DNA from: Utricularia gibba
Taxonomy: Eukaryota; Streptophyta; Magnoliopsida; Lamiales; Lentibulariaceae
Reading direction: 5' to 3'
Assembly: GCA_002189035.1 (NCBI GenBank)
Contig: NEEC01000036.1
Coordinates: 1-64,000 of the forward strand
DNA length: 64,000 nucleotides
Position 1 is the first letter of the stretch, and each line of letters starts with the position of its first letter. This document shows, piece after piece, positions 48,001 through 58,030 of this stretch. The position numbers and the translations under genes were made by a program. The notes beneath the pieces are model-generated. The model had not been told where the DNA came from. It was given only the letters and a program-made list of their open reading frames with translations, and ran no database searches.

Positions 48001-48108
48001 CCTAACCCAACCTGACCTTTGTCCCGTTCTAGGTGCCCCCAAGACCGCCTCCTCAAGTATAAAGTAAGTTGTTGAAAAAATCATGTGGGGTGCACGTGAC
48101 ATCTTACT
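45091..48108 (+). repeat. Longest stretch dominated by truncated copies
   Basis: Phase spacings are 367, 166, 232, 313, 221, 290, 277, 277, about 191, about 106, about 311, 239 and 248 bp. Joins at 45099 and 46687 are the same (CCCGGTTCTCAAG). Others are GTCCCGGTGTGCACG (45211), GTCCCGGTTGCCGCATC (45615), CACCCTCATGAGTGCC (45983), GGACCAAGTACCACGTG (46143), AAAATCCACGTGAC (46715), AAGTACATGTGACG (46989), CATCACGTGAGCATC (47311) and TTGTCAGGTGCC (47813). Confidence 0.88.
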
Positions 48109-49270
48109 TTAAACAAATGCATCATTATTTTCGTCGACTCGCACCCGGTTGGGCTCATGAGCCGGACCGAACGCAGCGCCGGACCAAGTGCCCAGTGAGA
48201 GTGGCCGACACAAAACGAGAAGTTGTTCCTTGAAAAACCTTGTAGGAAGCCCCTGAAAACCGAACGTTAATAAGTGCATCGCTTTAGTTGCCAGGCTACA
48301 ACTAACTTTCGGCCCTAACCCAACCTGACCTTTGTCCCGTTCTAGGTGCCCCCAAGACCGCCTCCTCAAGTATAAAGTAAGTTGTTGAAAAAATCATGTG
48401 GGGTGCACGTGACATCTTACTTTAAACAAATGCATCATTATTTTCGTCGACTCGCACCCGGTTGGGCTCATGAGCCGGACCGAACGCAGCGCCGGACCAA
48501 GTGCCCAGTGAGAGTGGCCGACACAAAACGAGAAGTTGTTCCTTGAAAAACCTTGTAGGAAGCCCCTGAAAACCGAACGTTAATAAGTGCATCGCTTTAG
48601 TTGCCAGGCTACAACTAACTTTCGGCCCTAACCCAACCTGACCTTTGTCCCGTTCTAGGTGCCCCCCAAGACCGCCTCCTCAAGTATAAAGTAAGTTGTT
48701 GAAAAAATCATGTGGGGTGCACGTGACATCTTACTTTAAACAAATGCATCATTATTTTCGTCGACTCGCACCCGGTTGGGCTCATGAGCCGGACCGAACG
48801 CAGCGCCGGACCAAGTGCCCAGTGAGAGTGGCCGACACAAAACGAGAAGTTGTTCCTTGAAAAACCTTGTAGGAAGCCCCTGAAAACCGAACGTTAATAA
48901 GTGCATCGCTTTAGTTGCCAGGCTACAACTAACTTTCGGCCCTAACCCAACCTGACCTTTGTCCCGTTCTAGGTGCCCCCAAGACCGCCTCCTCAAGTAT
49001 AAAGTAAGTTGTTGAAAAAATCATGTGGGGTGCACGTGACATCTTACTTTAAACAAATGCATCATTATTTTCGTCGACTCGCACCCGGTTGGGCTCATGA
49101 GCCGGACCGAACGCAGACCAAGTGCCCAGTGAGAGTGGCCGACACAAAACGAGAAGTTGTTCCTTGAAAAACCTTGTAGGAAGCCCCTGAAAACCGAACG
49201 TTAATAAGTGCATCGCTTTAGTTGCCAGGCTACAACTAACTTTCGGCCCTAACCCAACCTGACCTTTGTC
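48109..49270 (+). repeat. Short regular block, almost four copies
   Basis: Phase marks 48117, 48430, 48744 and 49057 with spacings 313, 314 and 313 bp. The last copy loses GCGCCGG near 49117 and ends at the CCCGGTTGTATCC join near 49271. Confidence 0.91.
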
Positions 49271-51130
49271 CCGGTTGTATCCACCATCTTACTTTAAACA
49301 AATGCATCATTATTTTCGTCGACTCGCACCCGGTTGGGCTCATGAGCCGGACCGAACGCAGCGCCGGACCAAGTGCCCAGTGAGAGTGGCCGACACAAAA
49401 CGAGAAGTTGTTCCTTGAAAAACCTTGTAGGAAGCCCCTGAAAACCGAACGTTAATAAGTGCATCGCTTTAGTTGCCAGGCTACAACTAACTTTCGGCCC
49501 TAACCCAACCTGACCTTTGTCCCGTTCTAGGTGCCCCCCAAGACCGCCTCCTCAAGCCACGTGACATCTTACTTTAAACAAATGCATCATTATTTTCGTC
49601 GACTCGCACCCGGTTGGGCTCATGAGCCGGACCGAACGCAGCGCCGGACCAAGTGCCCAGTGAGAGTGGCCGACACAAAACGAGAAGTTGTTCCTTGAAA
49701 AACCTTGTAGGAAGCCCCTGAAAACCGAACGTTGAAGGTAAGTGCATCGTTTAGTTGCCAGGCTTTAACTTTCGGCCCTAACCCAACCTGACCTTTGTCC
49801 CGCACCCGGTTGGGACTCATTGAAGCCGGACCGAACGCAGCGCCGGACCAAGTGCCCAGTGAGAGTGGCCGACACAAAACGAGAAGTTGTTCCTTGAAAA
49901 ACCTTGTAGGAAGCCCCTGAAAACCGAACGTTAATAAGTGCATCGCTTTAGTTGTCGACAGGCTACAACTAACTTTCGGCCCTAACCCAACCTGACCTTT
50001 GTCCCGTTCTAGGTGCCCCCAAGACCGCCTCCTCAAGTATAAAGTAAGTTGTTGAAAAAATCACGTGTGGTCGGTTGGGCACCGTGACCGATTGTTCCTT
50101 AAAACCTTGTAGGAAGCCCCTGAAAACCGAACGTCATTTAGTTGCATTAACTTTTTTACTCGCACACGGTGGTCGACTCATTGACCGGACCGAACGCAGC
50201 GCCGGACCAAGTGCCCAGTGAGAGTGGCCGACACAAAACGAGAAGTTGTTCCTTGAAAACCCTTGGCCCTAGACAAGTGAAAACCACGTGACATCGTTGT
50301 CGACTAATGTGCATGAGAGTGGCCGACTTTAGTTGATCTTACACTAACTTTCGGACCCTAATGCCTGACCTTTGTCCCGTTCTAGGTGCCCCCAAGACCG
50401 CCTCCTCAAGTATAAAGTAAGTTGTTGAAAAAATCATGTGGGGTGCACGTGACATCTTACTTTAAACAAATGCATCATTATTTTCGTCGACTCGCACCCG
50501 GTTGGGCTCATGAGCCGGACCGAACGCAGCGCCGGACCGAACAAAACGAGAAGTGTTCCTTGAAAAACCTTGTAGGAAGCCCCTGAAAACCGAACGTTAA
50601 TAAGTGCATCGCTTTAGTTGCCAGGCTACAACTAACTTTCGGCCCTAACCCAACCTGACCTTTGTCCCGTTCTAGGTGCCCCCAAGACCGCCTCCTCAAG
50701 TATAAAGTAAGTTGTTGAAAAAATCCTTGAAAAACCTTGTAGGAAGCCCTGCCCAAAACCGAGACGTTGTAATGAAGTGCATCGCTTTAGTTGCCAGGCT
50801 ACAACTAACTTTCGGCCCTAACCCAACCTGACCTTTGTCCCTTCTAGGTGCCCCAAGACCGCCTCCTCAAGTATAAAGTAAGTTGTTGAAAAAATCATGT
50901 GGGGTGCACCATCTTAAAACAAATGCATCATTATTTTCGTCGACTCGCACCCGGTTGGGCTCATGAGTAGTGAGAGTGGCCGACACAAAACGAGAAGTTT
51001 TCCTTGAAAAACCTTGTAGGAAGCCCCTGAAAACCGAACGTTGATCGCTTTAGTTGCCAAAACTAACTTTCGGCCCTAACCCAACCTGACCTTTGTCCCG
51101 TTCTAGGTGCCCCCAAGACCGCCTCCTCAA
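49271..51130 (+). repeat. Disrupted stretch, including an 888-bp gap between phase words
   Basis: Phase marks are 49302, 49582, 50470, 50923 and 51191. Between 49730 and 50440 the unit repeats from GCACCCGGTTGGG to the A-tract but the phase word is absent. Examples of altered text are ACGTTGAAGGTAAGTG (49730), CGCACCCGGTTGGGACTCATTG (49801, shown here as two adjoining words), GTTGTCGACAGGCTAC (49952), and a scrambled part at 50064-50370. A later copy joins GAAAAAATC directly to CTTGAAAAACC near 50724. Confidence 0.83.
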
Positions 51131-53995
51131 GTATAAAGTAAGTTGTTGAAAAAATCATGTGGGGTGCACGTGACATCTTACTTTAAACAAATGCATCATT
51201 ATTTTCGTCGACTCGCACCCGGTTGGGCTCATGAGCCGGACCGAACGCAGCGCCGGACCAAGTGCCCAGTGAGAGTGGCCGACACAAAACGAGAAGTTGT
51301 TCCTTGAAAAACCTTGTAGGAAGCCCCTGAAAACCGAACGTTAATAAGTGCATCGCTTTAGTTGCCAGGCTACAACTAACTTTCGGCCCTAACCCAACCT
51401 GACCTTTGTCCCGTTCTAGGTGCCCCCCAAGACCGCCTCCTCAAGTATAAAGTAAGTTGTTGAAAAAATCATGTGGGGTGCACGTGACATCTTACTTTAA
51501 ACAAATGCATCATTATTTTCGTCGACTCGCACCCGGTTGGGCTCATGAGCCGGACCGAACGCAGCGCCGGACCAAGTGCCCAGTGAGAGTGGCCGACACA
51601 AAACGAGAAGTTGTTCCTTGAAAAACCTTGTAGGAAGCCCCTGAAAACCGAACGTTAATAAGTGCATCGCTTTAGTTGCCAGGCTACAACTAACTTTCGG
51701 CCCTAACCCAACCTGACCTTTGTCCCGTTCTAGGTGCCCCCCAAGACCGCCTCCTCAAGTATAAAGTAAGTTGTTGAAAAAATCATGTGGGGTGCACGTG
51801 ACATCTTACTTTAAACAAATGCATCATTATTTTCGTCGACTCGCACCCGGTTGGGCTCATGAGCCGGACCGAACGCAGCGCCGGACCAAGTGCCCAGTGA
51901 GAGTGGCCGACACAAAACGAGAAGTTGTTCCTTGAAAAACCTTGTAGGAAGCCCCTGAAAACCGAACGTTAATAAGTGCATCGCTTTAGTTGCCAGGCTA
52001 CAACTAACTTTCGGCCCTAACCCAACCTGACCTTTGTCCCGTTCTAGGTGCCCCCAAGACCGCCTCCTCAAGTATAAAGTAAGTTGTTGAAAAAATCATG
52101 TGGGGTGCACGTGACATCTTACTTTAAACAAATGCATCATTATTTTCGTCGACTCGCACCCGGTTGGGCTCATGAGCCGGACCGAACGCAGCGCCGGACC
52201 AAGTGCCCAGTGAGAGTGGCCGACACAAAACGAGAAGTTGTTCCTTGAAAAACCTTGTAGGAAGCCCCTGAAAACCGAACGTTAATAAGTGCATCGCTTT
52301 AGTTGCCAGGCTACAACTAACTTTCGGCCCTAACCCAACCTGACCTTTGTCCCGTTCTAGGTGCCCCCGAAGACCGCCTCCTCAAGTATAAAGTAAGTTG
52401 TTGAAAAAATCATGTGGGGTGCACGTGACATCTTACTTTAAACAAATGCATCATTATTTTCGTCGACTCGCACCCGGTTGGGCTCATGAGCCGGACCGAA
52501 CGCAGCGCCGGACCAAGTGCCCAGTGAGAGTGGCCGACACAAAACGAGAAGTTGTTCCTTGAAAAACCTTGTAGGAAGCCCCTGAAAACCGAACGTTAAT
52601 AAGTGCATCGCTTTAGTTGCCAGGCTACAACTAACTTTCGGCCCTGAACCCAACCTGACCTTTTGTCCCGTTCCGTCAGGTGCCCCCTTACAAGATCCGA
52701 CCTCCCGTTCAAGTAAGTAAAGTAAGTTGTTGAAAAAATCAAGTGTGGGGTGCACGTGACATCTTACTTTAAACAAATGCATCATTATTTTCGTCGACTC
52801 GCACCCGGTTGGGCTCATGAGCCGGACCGAACGCAGCGCCGGACCAAGTGCCCAGTGAGAGTGGCCGACACAAAACGAGAAGTTGTTCCTTGAAAAACCT
52901 TGTAGGAAGCCCCTGAAAACCGAACGTTAATAAGTGCATCGCTTTAGTTGCCAGGCTACAACTAACTTTCGGCCCTAACCCAACCTGAGGCCTTTGTCCC
53001 GTTCTAGGTGCCCCCCAAGACCGCCTCCTCAAGTATAAAGTAAGTTGTTGAAAAAATCATGTGGGTGCACGTGACATCTTACTTTAAACAAATGCATCAT
53101 TATTTTCGTCGACTCGCACCCGGTTGGGCTCATGAGCCGGACCGAACGCAGCGCGGACCAAGTGCCCAGTGAGAGTGGCCGACACAAAACGAGAAGTTGT
53201 TCCTTGAAAAACCTTGTAGGAAGCCCCTGAAAACCGAACGTTAATAAGTGCATCGCTTTAGTTGCCAGGCTACAACTAACTTTCGGCCCTAACCCAACCT
53301 GACCTTTGTCCCGTTCTAGGTGCCCCCAAGACCGCCTCCTCAAGTATAAAGTAAGTTGTTGAAAAATCATGTGGGGTGCACGTGACATCTTACTTTAAAC
53401 AAATGCATCATTATTTTCGTCGACTCGCACCCGGTTGGGCTCATGAGCCGGACCGAACGCAGCGCCGGACCAAGTGCCCAGTGAGAGTGGCCGACACAAA
53501 ACGAGAAGTTGTTCCTTGAAAAACCTTGTAGGAAGCCCCTGAAAACCGAACGTTAATAAGTGCATCGCTTTAGTTGCCAGGCTACAACTAACTTTCGGCC
53601 CTAACCCAACCTGACCTTTGTCCCGTTCTAGGTGCCCCCAAGACCGCCTCCTCAAGTATAAAGTAAGTTGTTGAAAAATCATGTGGGGTGCACGTGACAT
53701 CTTACTTTAAACAAATGCATCATTATTTTCGTCGACTCGCACCCGGTTGGGCTCATGAGCCGGACCGAACGCAGCGCCGGACCAAGTGCCCAGTGAGAGT
53801 GGCCGACACAAAACGAGAAGTTGTTCCTTGAAAAACCTTGTAGGAAGCCCCTGAAAACCGAACGTTAATAAGTGCATCGCTTTAGTTGCCAGGCTACAAC
53901 TAACTTTCGCCCTAACCCAACCTGACCTTTGTCCCGTTCTAGGTGCCCCCAAGACCGCCTCCTCAAGTATAAAGTAAGTTGTTGAAAAAATCATG
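51131..53995 (+). repeat. Mostly regular block with one expanded copy
   Basis: Phase marks 51191, 51505, 51819, 52132, 52446, 52777, 53092, 53403 and 53715. The 331-bp copy (52446-52777) is enlarged by scattered one- to four-base insertions between 52644 and 52745, such as CCCTGAACCC, CCTTTTGTCC, GTTCCGTCAGG, CCCCCTTACAAGATCCGACC and AAGTAAGTAAAGTAAG. Other copies are 311-315 bp with A or G homopolymer losses. Confidence 0.88.
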
Positions 53996-55463
53996 TGGGG
54001 TGCAACACAAATGCATCATTATTTTCGTCGACTCGCACCCGGTTGGGCTCATGAGCCGGACCGAACGCAGCGCCGGACCAAGTGCCCAGTGAGAGTGGCT
54101 TCCTTGAAAAACCTTGTAGGAAGCCCCTGAAAACCGAACGTTAATAAGTGCATCGCTTTAGTTGCCAGGCTACAACTAACTTTCGGCCCTAACCCAACCT
54201 GACCTTTGTCCCGTTCTAGGTGCCCCCAAGACCGCCTCCTCAAGTATAAAGTAAGTTGTTGAAAAAATCATGTGGGGTGCACGTGACATCTTACTTTAAA
54301 CAAATGCATCATTATTTTCAAACATTGTTTTTGAAAAACCTTGTAGGAAGCCCCTGAAAACCGAACGTTAATAAGTGCATCGCTTTAGTTGCCAGGCTAC
54401 AACTAACTTTCGGCCCTAACCCAACCTGACCTTTGTCGCAACCGAACGTGTTGGGCTCGCTTTGTGCCCAGTGAGAGCTAGGTGCCCCGAGAGAGTAACC
54501 TGACCTTTGTCCCTTTAACCTTGCATGTGACTCCTGAAGTGACATAAGTTGTCATCGCTTTAGTTGCCAGGCTACAACTAACTTTCGGCCCTAACCCAAC
54601 CTGACCTTGTCCCGTTCTAGGTGCCCCCAAGACCGCCTCCTCAAGTATAAAGTAAGTTGTTGAAAAAATCATGTGGGGTGCACGTGACATCTACTTTAAA
54701 CAAATGCATCATTATTTTCGTCGACTCGCACCGGTTGGGCTCATGAGTGCGCCGGACCAAGTAGCCCAAGTGCGAGTGCAGAGTGACAAGTAACAAAAGT
54801 GAGAATCCTTGAGAAGTTGTTCCTTGAAAAACCTGTAGGAAGCCCCTGAAAACCGAACGTTAATAAGTGCATCGCTTTAGTTGCCAGGCTACAACTAACT
54901 TTCGCCCTAACCAACCTGACCTTGTCCCGTTCTAGGTGCCCCCAAGACCGCCTCCTCAAGTATAAAGTAGTTGTTGAAAAAATCATGTGGGGTGCACGTG
55001 ACATCTTACTTTAAACAAATGCATCCCGCCAGGCTGCCCAACTAACTTTCGGCCCCGAACCCAACCTATAAAGTAAGTTGTTGAAAAAATCATGTGGGGT
55101 GCACGTGACATCTTACTTTAAACAAATGCATCATTATTTTCGTCGACTCGCACCCGGTTGGGCTCATGAGCCGGACCGAACGTGCCCAGCCCACGAGACC
55201 GCCTCCCTCAAGTATAAAGAGTGCAGCCGTTGAAAAAATCATGTGGGGTGCACGTGACATCTTACTTAAACAAATGCATCATTATTTTCGTCGACTCGCA
55301 CCCGGTTGGGCTCATGAGCCGGACCGAACCCACTGAAAAACCGAACAAGTTAATAAGTGCATCGCTTTAGTTGCCAGGCTACAACTAACTTTCGGCCCTA
55401 ACCCAACCTGACCCGACCCGTTCTAACCCCAGACGTCCTCCTTGAAAAGTTGTAAGTAGAAGC

Positions 55464-55565
55464 CCCTGAAAACCGAACGTTAATAAGTGCATCGCTTCAT
55501 GTTGCCAGGTGCTACATCACTTCTTACTTTAAACAAATGCATCATTATTTTCGTCGACTCGCACC
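55464..55565 (+). repeat. Copy A of a duplicated rearranged segment
   Basis: This part carries the rare text CGCTTCATGTTGCCAGG followed by TGCTACATCACTTCTTAC (55493-55527), joining the CGCTTTAGTTGCC word to the TTACTTTAAAC word with a loss of about 110 bp. The same text occurs again 665 bp downstream with matching flanks of about 100 bp in total. Confidence 0.85.
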
Positions 55566-56128
55566 TAACCGGCTGATGAGCCGGACCGAACGCCCGTTCC
55601 GGACCAAGCCCCCAAGACCCAGTGCTCAAGTATAAAGTAAGTTGTTGAAAAAATCATGGGGGTGCACGTGACATCTTACTTTAAACAAATGCATCATTAT
55701 TTTCGTCGACTCGCACCCGTTGGCTCATGAGCCGGACCGAACGCAGCGCCGGACCAAGTGCCAGTGAGAGTGGCCGACACAAAACGAGAAGTTGTTCCTT
55801 GAAAACCTTGTAGGAAGCCCCTGAAAACCGAACGTTAATAAGTGCATCGCTTTAGTTGCCAGGCTACAACTAACTTTCGGCCCTAACCCAACCTGACCTT
55901 TGTCCCGTTCTAGTGCCCCCAAGACCGCCTCCTCAAGTATAAAGTAAGTTGTTGAAAAAATCATGTGGGGTGCACGTGACATCTTACTTTAAACAAATGC
56001 ATCATTATTTTCGTCGACTCGCACCGGTTGGGCTCATGAGCCGGACCGAACGCAGCGCCGGACCAAGTGCCCAGTGAGAGTGGCCGACACAAAACGAGAA
56101 GTTGTTCCTTGAAAAACCTTGTAGGAAG

Positions 56129-56230
56129 CCCTGAAAACCGAACGTTAATAAGTGCATCGCTTCATGTTGCCAGGTGCTACATCACTTCTTACTTTAAACA
56201 AATGCATCATTATTTTCGTCGACTCGCACC
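56129..56230 (+). repeat. Copy B of a duplicated rearranged segment
   Basis: It repeats the rare join of 55464-55565 base for base over about 100 bp, offset by 665 bp. Because the join is not part of the standard unit, the two must share one origin or one error source. Flanks differ: here AAGCCCTG precedes it and a normal CACCCGGTTGGG follows, while copy A is followed by CACCTAACCGGCTG. Confidence 0.85.
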
Positions 56231-58030
56231 CGGTTGGGCTCATGAGCCGGACCGAACGCAGCGCCGGTGACCTTGCCCAGTGAGAGTTCCGAGGTGAGAA
56301 GACCGCCTCCTCAAGTATAAAAGTGTTGAAAAAATCATGTGGGTGCACGTGACATCTTACTTTAAACAAATGCATCATTATTTTCGTCGACTCGCACCCG
56401 GTTGGGCTCATGAGCCGGACCGAACGCAGCGCCGGACCAAGTGCCCAGTGAGAGTGGCCGACACAAACGACGAGAATTGTGCATCCTTTAAAAACCTTGT
56501 CCCAGGAAGCCGCCTGAAAACCCAACCTGACCTTTGTCCCGTGCATCTTTAGTTGCCCCCAAGACTAACTTTCGGCCTCCTCACCCAACCTATAAAGTAA
56601 GTTGTTGAAAAAATCATGTGGGGTGCACGTCCCGACTTCTTGGTGCCCCCCAAGAAATGCCGCCTCCTCAAGTTATAAATTTTAAGTCGTTGAACCCGAA
56701 TCATGTGGGGTGCACGTGACATCTTACTTTAAACAAATGCATCATTATTTTCGTCGACTCGCACCCGGTTGGGCTCATGAGCCGGACCGAACGCAGCGCC
56801 GGACCAAGTGCCCAGTGAGAGTGGCCGACACAAAACGAGAAGTTGTTCCTTGAAAAACCTTGTAGGAAGCCCCTGAAAACCGAACGTTAATAAGTGCATC
56901 GCTTTAGTTGCCAGGCTACAACTAACTTTCGGCCCTAACCCAACCTGACCTTTGTCCGTTCTAGGTGCCCCCCAAGACCGCCTCAAGCAATAAAAAGTTG
57001 AGTTGTTGAAAAATCATGTGGGTGCACGTGACACTCTTACTTTAAACAAATGCATCATTATTTTCGTCGACTCGCACCGGTTGGCTCATGAGCCGGATGA
57101 GTGAGTGGCCGACACAAAACGAGAAGTTGTTCCTTGAAAAACCTTGTAGGAACCGGTTAATAAGTGCATCGCTTTAGTTGCCAGGCTACAACTAACTTTC
57201 GCAGCCCCGGACCAAGTGCCTGACCTTTGTCCAGGTGGCCCCCAAGCAACGAGAAGTTGTTCCTTGAAAAACCTTGTAGGAAGTAAGTTCCTTGAAAACC
57301 GAACGTTGGGGTAAGTGCATCGTGACATCTTACTTTAAACAAATGCATCATTATTTTCGTCGACTCGCACCCGGTTGGGCTCATGAGCCGGACCGAACGC
57401 AGCGCCGGACCAAGTGCCCAGTGAGAGTGGCCGACACAAAACGAGAAGTTGTTCGAAAAACCTTGTAGGAACCCTAACCCAACAAAACCGAACCCGTTAG
57501 GTGCCCCCAAGTACATCGCCTTAGCAAGTCCAGGCTAAGTAAGTTTGTTGAAAAAATAACCGATGTGGGGTGTCCCGTTTGAGGTGCCCCCAAGACCGCT
57601 CCTCAAGTATAAAGTAAGTTGTTGAAAAAATCATGTGGGGCACGTGACATCTTACTTTAATGCATCATTATTTTCGTCGACTCGCACCCGGTTGGGCTCA
57701 TGAGCCGGACCGAACGCAGCGCCGGACCGTCCCAGTGAGAGTGGCCGGTTGGGCTCAACTGAGAACCGAACCAGCGCCGGACCACCTTGTAGTGCCCAGT
57801 GAGAGTGGCCGACACAAACGACGAGAATTGTTCCTTGAAAAACCAGGCTGTAGGAAGCCCCTGAAAACAACCGACCTTAATAAGTTCATCGCTTTAGTTG
57901 CCAGGCTACAACTAACTTTCGGCCCCCCAAGAACCTGACCTTTGTCCCGTTCTAGGCCCCCAAGACCGCCTCCTCATGTGTATAAAGTAAGTTGTTGAAA
58001 ATACATGTGGGGTGCACGTGACATCTTACT

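Larger units (their letters stand above)
53996..58030 (+). repeat. Largest disrupted region: short copies and shuffled words
   Basis: Phase spacings range from 107 to 400 bp (54011, 54304, 54704, 55019, 55126, 55274, 55537, 55689, 55997, 56202, 56370, 56737, 57050, 57343, 57660, 58039). Unusual text includes ATTTTCAAACATTGTTTTTG near 54314, a shuffled part at 54430-54560, and joins at 55020-55075 and 55185-55240. The region mixes large deletions with one-base losses, and even long fragments remain in plus orientation. Confidence 0.84.
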
